DNA of 31,341 bases from JANXAZ01 sp964504655 (lineage in GTDB: Bacteria; Pseudomonadota; Alphaproteobacteria; Geminicoccales; Geminicoccaceae): assembly GCA_964504655.1 (NCBI GenBank), contig CAZDFD010000047.1:1-31341 (forward strand), read 5' to 3'. Position numbers and translations under genes: made by a program. The first letter of the stretch is position 1. Each line of letters begins with the position of its first letter. Positions 24,142 to 31,341 of this stretch are shown one piece after another. A model generated the notes under the pieces. That model was given only the letters and a program-made list of their open reading frames with translations. It made no database searches and was not told the DNA's origin.

Positions 24142-26151
24142 TCACTCCGATTCGTCGCGCTCGCGCAGATAGTCCTCGGTCGTCCGCGGCCGACGCGGGG
24201 TGCCGGTGGCGAAGGGATGGTCGCTCCGCTCGAGCTGGCTCACCACCCGGCAGTCGTCGCACATCCGCAGCCGCTCGACCGCCTCCGGGCTCTGGAACAT
24301 CCAGTGCGCGCCGGCGAGCTTCTGGACGATCCGCTCGATCGAGCTCCGGGTCCCGAACGCCTTGCCGCAGCGCACGCAGGTGGCCGGCTCCTCCTCCTTG
24401 AGGACGACCGCCTCGCGCACCGCCGGCCCGAAGGCGAGCCGCGGCTCGAGCCGGATCACCTTCTCGGGGCAGGTGCTGCGGCAGAGGCCGCACTGCACGC
24501 AGGCATCCTCGGTGAAGCGAAGCATCGGCCGGTCCGGGTGCGCCTCGAGGGCGCCCGTCGGGCAGACCCCGACGCAGGCGTGGCAGAGCGTGCAGCCCGC
24601 GACCTCGACCACCACCCGGCCGAACGGCGCGCCCTCGGGCAGCGCCACGACCTCGGCCGGCCGCGGCGCGCCGGCGTGCAGCCGGTCGACCACCAGCCGG
24701 AGCAGGGCACGCTTGCCGCCGAGCGGCAGGAAGTCCGCGACGGGCCCGCCCGGCGGCGGCGCCGGGCCCCAGAGCAGGGCCTCGAGCGCGTCCGGGTCGT
24801 CGAGCGCCACCGACTGGACCCGCCCGGGCGGATGGCCGAGCCCGTCGAGCAGCGCCTCGAGGCAGGCGAGGTTGGCCTCGAGGCCGGCGAGCTCGGCACG
24901 CTTGCGCGGCGGCAGGAGGATCAGGAGCCGGGCGGCGCCGAGCGCCAGCGGGGCCGCCAGCACCTCGAGGCCGAGCTGGCCGAGCTCGCCCACGGCTAAG
25001 GGCAGGAGCCGCGCCGGCAGGCCGCGCCCGACCCGCGCCAGCACCTCCAGGAGCGGCTCGCCGTGGCCGCTCTCGTGCACGAGCAGGACCGCGTCGCGGC
25101 CGCCCGCCGCGTGATAGGTGCCGAGCAGCGCCCGCAGCCGCTCGAGCAGGGTGGCGGGCGGCGGCGCCGCGTAGGTCGCGGCACCGGTCGGGCAGACCCC
25201 GGCGCAGCCGCCGCAGCCGGCGCAGACGTGCGGGTCGATCAGGACATGGTCGCCGGCCGGCCGGATGGCGCCGGTCGGGCACTGCTCGAGGCAGCGCGTG
25301 CAGCCGGTCCGCCGCGAGCGCGAATGGGCGCACAGCTCGGCGCGGAAGGCGACGTGGACCGGCTTCTCGAGCTCGCCCACGAGATCGACCAGATCGAACA
25401 AGGCCCGCTCGACCGCGAGCGGGTCGCGCGGATCGACCCGCCGGTAGCCGTCGCGCCGGTCGGGGGCGGTGACGAGCGCCGGGCCGCCGGAAAGGTCGAG
25501 CACGAGGTCGGTCTCGAGCTCGGCTTCACCGCGGGAGGCCGCGAAGCGCAGCCGGTCGCGCGCCGAGGGTGCGACGACCGCCGCCCCGGCCACGGTCGCG
25601 CGGAAGGCGCCCAGATGCCCCTCCAGCCGGGTGATCCGCCCGGCCAGGATCGGAAACGCCGCGACGGCCGGCGGCAGGGCGTCCTCGGCCTCGGCCAGGA
25701 GCAGGGTCGGGCTCAGCCGGCCGGCGAGCCTGCGGGCGGCCGCGAGCGCCGTCGGGCCCCGGCCCCAGATCAGGACCCGGCCCTCCGAGCGCAGCGTCAG
25801 CGCCGGGACCGGCGGCGCCGCCACCCTGGCCTCGGCGAGCAGGGCCGCGATCTTGGGGGTCGCCGCCCGCGCCTCCTCCGACCAGCCGGCGCGGTCGCGG
25901 ATGTCGACGAACAGCGGCGGCGCCGCCTCGCCCCGGCTCTCGAGGAACAGCGGTTCCTCCTGCCGGCAGGCGACCAGCAGCGGCTCGCCCGTGGCAGCCG
26001 CGGCCACGAACCGGTCGAGCTGGTCGCGGCACAGTCGGTCGTGCAGGGCCGGCGGCACGCCGCTGCCGAGCGCCCGGGCGATCGCCACGGGGTCGAGCGG
26101 CACGCTGCCCTCGCAGGTGCACAACAGGCAGCGCCGGCCGGCGAGCTGCAT
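24142..26151 (-). CDS. multi-cluster 4Fe-4S protein of the formate dehydrogenase locus
   Basis: A 669-residue iron-sulfur protein. The first 260 residues have a CLLCTCEGSVPLD opening and a nucleotide-fold-like stretch (VLIWGRGPTALAAARRLAG). Four ferredoxin-type motifs follow: CTRCLEQCPTGAI, CAGCGGCAGVCPTGA, CTLCHACVGVCPTGAL and CVQCGLCRSTCPEKVI. Two more Cys pairs (CVRCGKAFG and CDDCR) near the end may hold zinc or another cluster. Related 4Fe-4S proteins accompany DUF3305/DUF3306 and formate dehydrogenase genes and may pass electrons or help assembly. It diverges from DUF3305 over 101 bp that contain a relatively AT-rich patch (26170-26195), the probable shared promoter region. Confidence 0.9.
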   Translation of the reverse strand: MQLAGRRCLLCTCEGSVPLDPVAIARALGSGVPPALHDRLCRDQLDRFVAAAATGEPLLVACRQEEPLFLESRGEAAPPLFVDIRDRAGWSEEARAATPKIAALLAEARVAAPPVPALTLRSEGRVLIWGRGPTALAAARRLAGRLSPTLLLAEAEDALPPAVAAFPILAGRITRLEGHLGAFRATVAGAAVVAPSARDRLRFAASRGEAELETDLVLDLSGGPALVTAPDRRDGYRRVDPRDPLAVERALFDLVDLVGELEKPVHVAFRAELCAHSRSRRTGCTRCLEQCPTGAIRPAGDHVLIDPHVCAGCGGCAGVCPTGAATYAAPPPATLLERLRALLGTYHAAGGRDAVLLVHESGHGEPLLEVLARVGRGLPARLLPLAVGELGQLGLEVLAAPLALGAARLLILLPPRKRAELAGLEANLACLEALLDGLGHPPGRVQSVALDDPDALEALLWGPAPPPGGPVADFLPLGGKRALLRLVVDRLHAGAPRPAEVVALPEGAPFGRVVVEVAGCTLCHACVGVCPTGALEAHPDRPMLRFTEDACVQCGLCRSTCPEKVIRLEPRLAFGPAVREAVVLKEEEPATCVRCGKAFGTRSSIERIVQKLAGAHWMFQSPEAVERLRMCDDCRVVSQLERSDHPFATGTPRRPRTTEDYLRERDESE

Positions 26152-26252
26152 GGCGTCGGTGCTCCGCTCCTTGACCTGGAACGGTTCTTACCAGAGGCTC
26201 GCGCGGCGCGGCGAGTGCGGCGCTGCACGCCGCCGTCGCGGGAGGACGCGGC

Positions 26253-26777
26253 GTGGAGGGATCGACCACCACGGTCGAGCTCGGGGTGGTGGTGGAGCGG
26301 CGGCCGGGCACGACCCCCTGGCAGGCCTGGCTCTGGCGGCCCGTGGCGGTGGTGCCGGGGCTCGGCGCGGGCGGGGAGGAGTGGCGGCCGATGGTCGAGG
26401 GGCCGGGCTGGAGCCGCTGGCTCGCCGGCTCCTGCACCCTCGAGCTGCACCGCAAGGAGACCCACGACTACCGCGTCGCCCTCTCGGCCGAGCCGCCGCG
26501 GCTCTGGGTGGTGCTGCGCCGGCGCGAGGATGCCGAGCGGCCGTGGCGGCCGTTCCTCGTGACCGCCTCGCCATTCGAGGCGCAGGCCTATGCCGAGCCG
26601 GGCGACGACCTCGTCGAGGCGGTCGCCATGCCCGAGCCGATCGTGGCGCTGGTCCAGGACTTCGTCGACCGCCACCATGTCGATCTGCCGTTCCTCAAGC
26701 GGCGGCGCCGGGCGGCGGACGCGCCGGCCGGCACGGACAGCGAGTTCCGGCCGCTCGACGGGCGCGAGGAGCCGTGA
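26253..26777 (+). CDS. DUF3305 family protein
   Basis: A 174-residue protein of the DUF3305 family. GVVVERRPGTTPWQAWLWRPVAVVPG near the start and the CTLELHRKETHDYRVAL and PRLWVVLRR segments are typical. The function is unknown; the family is almost always next to formate dehydrogenase genes. The tail DLPFLKRRRRAAD is basic. The GTG at 26253 has GGAGG 7 nt upstream, and its stop overlaps the DUF3306 start by 4 bp. It is the first gene of the operon leading to fdhA. Confidence 0.88.
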   Translation: MEGSTTTVELGVVVERRPGTTPWQAWLWRPVAVVPGLGAGGEEWRPMVEGPGWSRWLAGSCTLELHRKETHDYRVALSAEPPRLWVVLRRREDAERPWRPFLVTASPFEAQAYAEPGDDLVEAVAMPEPIVALVQDFVDRHHVDLPFLKRRRRAADAPAGTDSEFRPLDGREEP

Positions 26778-27394
26778 GCCCGCCGGTCGAGGACGAGCTC
26801 GGCGCGTTCCTGGCGCGTTGGTCGCGCCGCAAGGCGGCGGCCCGGCGCGGCGCCGCGGAGCCCGATCCCGCCGCCCCGGGCGACGCTCCGGCCCCGCCGC
26901 CCGTCCCCCCGGCCGGTGCGCCCGCCCGGCCGGAGGGCGGCGAGCCGGCGCCCGCCGAGGCGCGGACCGGGCCCGACCCGATGCCGCTGCCCGACCCCGA
27001 CACGCTCGACGCGGCGAGCGATCTGCGGCCCTTCCTCGAGCCGGGCGTGCCGGCCGAGCTGCGCCGGCGGGCGCTCCGGCGGATGTGGCGGATCAACCCG
27101 ATCATCGCGACGCCGGACGGCCTCGACGACTACTACGTGGTCAACGACTTCAGCGACGCGAGCACGGCCGTGGCCGGGCTCAAGACCCTCTACCGGGTCG
27201 GCCGCGGCATGCTCGCGGCGGCGGAGGAGGAGGCCGAGCCGCCCGCACGGCCCGAGGAGGCGAGGCCGGCCGCGCTCGCGGAGGCCGAGCCGCCCCGAAC
27301 GGAGCCGCTCCCCGAGCCCTCGTCCACAGCACCCGCCGAGGCGGTCGCCGCGCGGCCCGCCGCCGCAGACACGGACGGCTTGCGGCGCGGATGA
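26774..27394 (+). CDS. DUF3306 family protein
   Basis: A 206-residue protein. FLARWSRRKAAARRG at the start and the core LPDPDTLDAASDLRPFLEPGVPAELRRRALRRMWRINPIIATPDGLDDYYVVNDFSD are characteristic of DUF3306. Between them and after the core are low-complexity Pro/Ala/Glu segments, so only about 75 residues are likely folded. The GTG at 26774 overlaps the DUF3305 stop. It is probably a small partner in formate dehydrogenase maturation; this is inferred from its constant neighbourhood. Confidence 0.9.
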   Translation: MSPPVEDELGAFLARWSRRKAAARRGAAEPDPAAPGDAPAPPPVPPAGAPARPEGGEPAPAEARTGPDPMPLPDPDTLDAASDLRPFLEPGVPAELRRRALRRMWRINPIIATPDGLDDYYVVNDFSDASTAVAGLKTLYRVGRGMLAAAEEEAEPPARPEEARPAALAEAEPPRTEPLPEPSSTAPAEAVAARPAAADTDGLRRG

Positions 27395-27458
27395 GGCCTG
27401 CCTAGAATTCGACCAGATCGCGACAGGCGGCGCGGTGGGAGGCGGTGGCGGGCCGGTG

Positions 27459-28085
27459 ATGGCGGAACCTCGGACGGTCGAGACGGCGGACAGGCGCCCG
27501 GCCGAGGAGGCCGACACGGAGGCGCTGCGCGCCGCCCTCTACCGTCTGCTCGCCCGGTTCCTCTCGGGCCCGCCCGACGCGGCCACGCTCGCGGTCGCCG
27601 GCGCGCTGGACGAGGACAGCGGCGGCGAGCTCGGTCGTGCCCTGGGCCTCCTGGCGCGGCTGGCGCGGGCCACCACGGCCGAGCAGGCGGCCCTCGAACA
27701 TCACGAGCTGTTCATCGGCGTGGGGCGCGGCGAGCTCGTGCCCTACGCCTCCTTCTACCGCACCGGCTTCCTCAACGAGCGGCCGCTCGCCCGGCTGCGC
27801 AGCGATCTGGCGGCCCTGGGCCTGACCCGCGCGCCCGGCAACCCCGAGCCCGAGGACCACATCGCGGCCCTCTGCGAGGTCATGGCCGGCCTCGCCGAGG
27901 GCAGCCTCGCCGCGGTCGATCTCGCCGGGCAGCAGCGGTTCTTCGACCACCATCTGGCCCCCTGGGCCGGGCGGTTCTTCGGTGATCTCGAGCGGGCCCG
28001 CGCGGCCCGGCTCTACCAGCCGCTCGGCACGGTCGGGCGGCTGTTCGTGGAGATCGAGGCGGCCGGCTTCGCGCTGGCGGCCTGA
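27459..28085 (+). CDS. TorD-family chaperone for formate dehydrogenase
   Basis: A 208-residue all-helical protein of the TorD/DmsD family, which binds the TAT signal of molybdoenzymes and keeps them in the cytoplasm until the cofactor is inserted. Typical segments are LRAALYRLLARFLSGPP, EHHELFIGVGRGELVPYASFYRTGFLNERPLARLRSDLAALGL and PEDHIAALCEVMAGLA. EDHIAALCEVM fits the conserved E-x-x-D/E-H motif. The likely client is FdhA two genes downstream. The ATG at 27459 is 64 bp after DUF3306, on the same strand. Confidence 0.9.
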   Translation: MAEPRTVETADRRPAEEADTEALRAALYRLLARFLSGPPDAATLAVAGALDEDSGGELGRALGLLARLARATTAEQAALEHHELFIGVGRGELVPYASFYRTGFLNERPLARLRSDLAALGLTRAPGNPEPEDHIAALCEVMAGLAEGSLAAVDLAGQQRFFDHHLAPWAGRFFGDLERARAARLYQPLGTVGRLFVEIEAAGFALAA

Positions 28086-28121
28086 GGCGACGATGCGGCA
28101 GGGAGCACGAGGAGCGTGGCG

Positions 28122-28313
28122 ATGAGCGAGCGCAAGCAGGACACGGGACGCGGCCGGCGGGAGGTCCTGCGGCTGGCCGGGCTCGGTGCGGTCGGCGGTG
28201 CCGCGGGCCTGGTGACGCCCGCCCGCAAGGCCGAGGCGGCGGCCGCTCCGACCACGGGCGGCTACCGCGTGACCGAGCACGTCGAGACCTATTACCGGCT
28301 GGCGCGCTTCTGA
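28122..28313 (+). CDS. formate dehydrogenase-region TAT-signal peptide protein
   Basis: A 63-residue protein that is mostly a twin-arginine signal (GRGRREVLRLAGLGAVGGAAGLVTP) followed by a conserved tail (GGYRVTEHVETYYRLARF). It matches the small family annotated as formate dehydrogenase region TAT target, found directly before fdhA in many proteobacteria. It may be a small periplasmic subunit of the enzyme. The ATG at 28122 has GGAG 7 nt upstream; it lies 36 bp after the TorD gene and 37 bp before fdhA. Confidence 0.9.
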   Translation: MSERKQDTGRGRREVLRLAGLGAVGGAAGLVTPARKAEAAAAPTTGGYRVTEHVETYYRLARF

Positions 28314-28350
28314 GCGCCGCGGCGACGATCCGGGTGACGGGAGGCTGGCG

Positions 28351-31248
28351 ATGTTGAGGAAGCGGAGCAGCGGCACGGTCGCGGGCGGGGCGTTCGCCCG
28401 GCTCGGGGTGGCGCTCGGCGGCGAGACGCTCGACCGGCGCGGCTTCCTGCGCCGCTCGGGGCTGAGCGCCGGCGGGCTGGCGGCCGCCTCGGCGCTGTCG
28501 ACCGGGCTCGTCACCCGGGCCGAGGCGCAAGGGGCCGTGGCCAAGGGCGAGGTCAAGCAGGTCAAGACGATCTGCACCCACTGCTCGGTCGGCTGCACGG
28601 TCGTGGCCGAGGTGCAGAACGGGGTGTGGGTCGGCCAGGAGCCGGGCTTCGACAGCCCGTTCAACCTGGGTGCCCACTGCGCCAAGGGGGCCGCGGTGCG
28701 CGAGCACGCGCACGGCGAGCGCCGGCTCAAGTACCCGATGAAGCTCGTCAACGGCAAGTACACCCGGATCTCCTGGGACCAGGCGATCGCCGAGATCGGC
28801 GACAAGCTGCTCGAGATCCGCGACAAGTCGGGCCCCGACAGCGTCTACTGGCTCGGCTCGGCCAAGCACAGCAACGAGCAGGCCTATCTGTTCCGCAAGT
28901 TCGCCGCCTACTGGGGCACGAACAACGTCGACCATCAGGCGCGGATCTGCCATTCGACCACCGTCGCGGGCGTGGCCAACACCTGGGGCTACGGCGCGAT
29001 GACCAACTCCTACAACGACATCCAGAAGTCGCGGCTGATGTTCCTGATCGGCGGCAATCCCGCCGAGGCGCATCCGGTCTCCCTCCTCCACCTGCTCAAG
29101 GCCAAGGAGCAGAACAACGCGCCGTTGATCGTCTGCGACCCGCGCTTCACCCGGACCGCCGCGCACGCCGACGAGTATGTCCGGTTCCGCCCGGGCACCG
29201 ACGTCGCGCTGATCTGGGGCATCCTCTGGCACATCTTCGAGAACGGCTGGGAGGACAAGGAGTTCCTCCGCAAGCGCGTGTGGGGCATGGAGCAGATCCG
29301 CGCGCATGTGAAGCAGTGGCCGCCCGAGGAGGTCGAGCGGGTCACCGGGGTGCCCGGCAGCCAGCTCAAGCGGGTCGCCATGCTGATGGCCAACAACCGG
29401 CCGGGCACGGTGATCTGGTGCATGGGCGGGACCCAGCACACGATCGGCAACGCCAACGTCCGCGCCTACTGCGTGCTGCAGCTGGCGCTCGGCAACATGG
29501 GCGTCGCCGGCGGCGGCACCAACATCTTCCGCGGCCACGACAACGTCCAGGGTGCCACCGACATGGGCGTCACCGTGGACAGCCTGCCGGCCTATTACGG
29601 GCTGGTCGAGGGCGCTTGGAAGCACTGGGCGCGCGTCTGGGGTACCGACTACGGCTACCTGCTCGGCCGGTTCGGCGCCAAGGGGGCCGACGAGAAGGCC
29701 AGGAAGGCGCTCATGGAGAAGGCCGGGATCCCGGTCTCGCGCTGGTTCGACGGCGTGCTCGAGGCCAAGGAGAACATCGACCAGCCCGACAACGTCCGGG
29801 CGATGATCTTCTGGGGCCACGCGCCCAACTCGCAGACCCGGATGCCCGACCAGAAGCGGGCCATGGAGAAGCTCGACCTCCTGGTCGTGATCGACCCCTA
29901 CCCGACCGTGACCGCCGTGCTGCACGACCGGACCGACGGGGTCTATCTCCTGCCGGCCGCCACCCAGTTCGAGACCCGCGGCTCGGTGACCGCCTCGAAC
30001 CGCTCGCTGCAGTGGCGCGACAAGGTCTTCGGGCCGTTCTTCGAGTGCAAGACCGACCACGAGATCCTGTATCTCTTCGCCAAGAAGTTCGGCTTCGCCG
30101 AGGAGATGTTCAAGAACATCAAGGTCGAGGGCACCGAGCCGAACGTCGAGGACATCCTGCGCGAGATCAATCGCGGCTGCTGGACGATCGGCTACACCGG
30201 CCAGTCGCCGGAGCGTCTCAAGCTGCACATGGAGAACCAGCACACCTTCGACAAGACCACGCTCAGGGCGGTGGGCGGCCCGGCCGACGGGGACTATTAC
30301 GGCCTGCCCTGGCCCTGCTGGGGCACGCCGGAGCACAAGCATCCGGGTACTGCCAACCTCTACGACACCTCGCTGCCGGTGAAGGACGGCGGCCTGTGCT
30401 TCCGCGCCAATTTCGGCGTCGAGCGCGACGGCCAGACGCTTTTGGCCGAGGGCAGCTGGCCCAAGGGCTCGGAGATCGAGGACGGCTATCCCGAGTTCTC
30501 GATGGAGATGCTGCAGAAGCTCGGCTGGGACAAGGACCTGACCGAGGCCGAGCGGGCCGAGGTCGAGAAGGCCGGCGGCCCCAAGGCCAACTGGAAGACC
30601 GACCTCTCGGGGGGCATCATCCGGGTGGCGATCGCGCACGGCTGCGCGCCGTTCGGCAACGCCAAGGCCCGGGCGGTGGTCTGGAACTTCCCGGATCCGG
30701 TGCCGCTCCACCGCGAGCCGCTCTACACCCCGCGGCGCGATCTGGTGGCCCAGTACCCGACCCACACCGACCGCAAGCTGCACCGCCTGCCGGTGCTCTA
30801 CAAGTCGATCCAGGACAAGGATTTCTCCAAGGACTATCCGATCATCCTGACCTCCGGCCGGCTGGTCGAGTACGAGGGCGGCGGCGACGAGACCCGCTCG
30901 AACCCGTGGCTGGCCGAGCTGCAGCAGCACATGTTCGTCGAGATCAACCCGTTCGACGCCAACCAGCTGCGGGTGCGCGACGGCGGCTGGGTCTGGGTCG
31001 AGGGCCCGGAGAAGGGCAAGGTCAAGGTAAAGGCCATGGTCACCGAGCGGGTCGGCCGCGGCGTCGCCTTCATGCCGTTCCACTTCGGCGGCTGGTTCCA
31101 GGGCAAGGACCTGCGCTCCAAGTACCCGGCCGGCGCCGATCCCTACGTGCTCGGCGAATCGACCAACACCGCGCAGACCTACGGCTACGACTCGGTCACC
31201 CAGATGCAGGAGACCAAGACCACGCTCTGCCGCATCTCGGCCGCCTGA
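28351..31248 (+). CDS. fdhA: formate dehydrogenase catalytic (alpha) subunit
   Basis: A 965-residue molybdopterin (bis-MGD) enzyme subunit that oxidises formate to CO2. The TAT signal DRRGFLRRSGLSAGGLAAASAL (about residues 28-50) sends it to the periplasm. The proximal 4Fe-4S cluster is bound by Cys75, Cys78, Cys82 and Cys110 (CTHCSVGC...CAKGAA). The active-site metal ligand is Cys200 in QARICHSTTVAGV, at the place where E. coli FdnG has selenocysteine (codon TGC at 28948-28950). GGGTNIFRGHDNVQGATDMG and the C-terminal dinucleotide-binding domain are intact. The ATG at 28351 follows GGGAGG. The iron-sulfur subunit gene begins 17 bp downstream. Confidence 0.96.
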   Translation: MLRKRSSGTVAGGAFARLGVALGGETLDRRGFLRRSGLSAGGLAAASALSTGLVTRAEAQGAVAKGEVKQVKTICTHCSVGCTVVAEVQNGVWVGQEPGFDSPFNLGAHCAKGAAVREHAHGERRLKYPMKLVNGKYTRISWDQAIAEIGDKLLEIRDKSGPDSVYWLGSAKHSNEQAYLFRKFAAYWGTNNVDHQARICHSTTVAGVANTWGYGAMTNSYNDIQKSRLMFLIGGNPAEAHPVSLLHLLKAKEQNNAPLIVCDPRFTRTAAHADEYVRFRPGTDVALIWGILWHIFENGWEDKEFLRKRVWGMEQIRAHVKQWPPEEVERVTGVPGSQLKRVAMLMANNRPGTVIWCMGGTQHTIGNANVRAYCVLQLALGNMGVAGGGTNIFRGHDNVQGATDMGVTVDSLPAYYGLVEGAWKHWARVWGTDYGYLLGRFGAKGADEKARKALMEKAGIPVSRWFDGVLEAKENIDQPDNVRAMIFWGHAPNSQTRMPDQKRAMEKLDLLVVIDPYPTVTAVLHDRTDGVYLLPAATQFETRGSVTASNRSLQWRDKVFGPFFECKTDHEILYLFAKKFGFAEEMFKNIKVEGTEPNVEDILREINRGCWTIGYTGQSPERLKLHMENQHTFDKTTLRAVGGPADGDYYGLPWPCWGTPEHKHPGTANLYDTSLPVKDGGLCFRANFGVERDGQTLLAEGSWPKGSEIEDGYPEFSMEMLQKLGWDKDLTEAERAEVEKAGGPKANWKTDLSGGIIRVAIAHGCAPFGNAKARAVVWNFPDPVPLHREPLYTPRRDLVAQYPTHTDRKLHRLPVLYKSIQDKDFSKDYPIILTSGRLVEYEGGGDETRSNPWLAELQQHMFVEINPFDANQLRVRDGGWVWVEGPEKGKVKVKAMVTERVGRGVAFMPFHFGGWFQGKDLRSKYPAGADPYVLGESTNTAQTYGYDSVTQMQETKTTLCRISAA

Positions 31249-31265
31249 GGCAGGAGGAGACGACT

Positions 31266-31341
31266 ATGGCTCGCATGAAGTTCCTGTGCGACGCCGAGCG
31301 CTGCATCGAGTGCAACGCCTGCGTCACCGCCTGCAAGAACG
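31266..31341 (+). CDS. fdhB: formate dehydrogenase iron-sulfur (beta) subunit, 5' end only
   Basis: Only the first 25 residues are in the window: MARMKFLCDAERCIECNACVTACKN, which contains the first ferredoxin motif C-x2-C-x2-C-x3-C. The ATG at 31266 follows AGGAGGA, 17 bp after fdhA. It would carry electrons from FdhA to a membrane cytochrome b subunit, expected just beyond the window. Confidence 0.9.
   Translation, partial: MARMKFLCDAERCIECNACVTACKN

Overview
The window is very GC-rich, with Shine-Dalgarno-led genes packed into overlapping operons. Its gene families (formate dehydrogenase with DUF3305/DUF3306/DUF6352/DUF6494/DUF6505 partners, polyamine-type ABC importer) suggest an alphaproteobacterium, perhaps of the Rhodospirillales or a relative. 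This is an inference from gene content; no marker gene is present. A run of 100 N at 3849-3948 and a left end that re-uses 55 bases of the CRISPR array (1-55 equals 635-689) indicate a draft, probably metagenomic, assembly whose contig starts at or near position 1.

Region 1 (1-1041) is a CRISPR array of 15 repeats of 37 bp and 14 complete spacers of 32-36 bp. Region 2 (1182-6919) is a sulfatase locus: an AraC-type regulator diverges from an exported sulfatase (cut by the N gap), an exported HAD-family phosphatase, a predicted outer-membrane beta-barrel protein and an exported formylglycine-generating enzyme that would activate the sulfatase. Region 3 (7057-10243) is a CRISPR adaptation operon without any effector gene. 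It runs from a strong promoter and operator through an unknown 151-residue protein, cas2, an intact cas1, a second Cas1-like gene without the catalytic residues, and a second cas2. A sequence resembling the CRISPR repeat, with compensatory changes that keep the hairpin, lies just upstream of the promoter.

Region 4 (10285-15797) holds catabolic genes: a 2-hydroxyacid dehydrogenase and an HpcH/HpaI aldolase in one minus-strand pair, a divergent D-apionate lactonase-like gene, and a convergent amidase. Region 5 (15955-31341) is mainly a formate dehydrogenase locus. A first accessory operon (16360-19183) has a degenerate biotin/lipoate-ligase-like protein, DUF6505, DUF6352, DUF6494 and a small membrane protein. 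After an SDR oxidoreductase and a four-gene polyamine-type ABC importer on the minus strand come a multi-ferredoxin protein (minus) and then DUF3305, DUF3306, a TorD-like chaperone, a small TAT peptide, FdhA and the start of FdhB.

The most interesting part is CRISPR-related. About half of the spacers carry a clear inverted repeat near their centre, two of them followed by a T-rich run as in intrinsic terminators. This is far more than random 34-mers should show. Taken with the doubled Cas1/Cas2 set containing a dead Cas1-like subunit, the unknown lead protein and the repeat mimic, it suggests an adaptation system that selects structured (hairpin) sequences. That link is a hypothesis; the inverted repeats and the gene set are directly visible.
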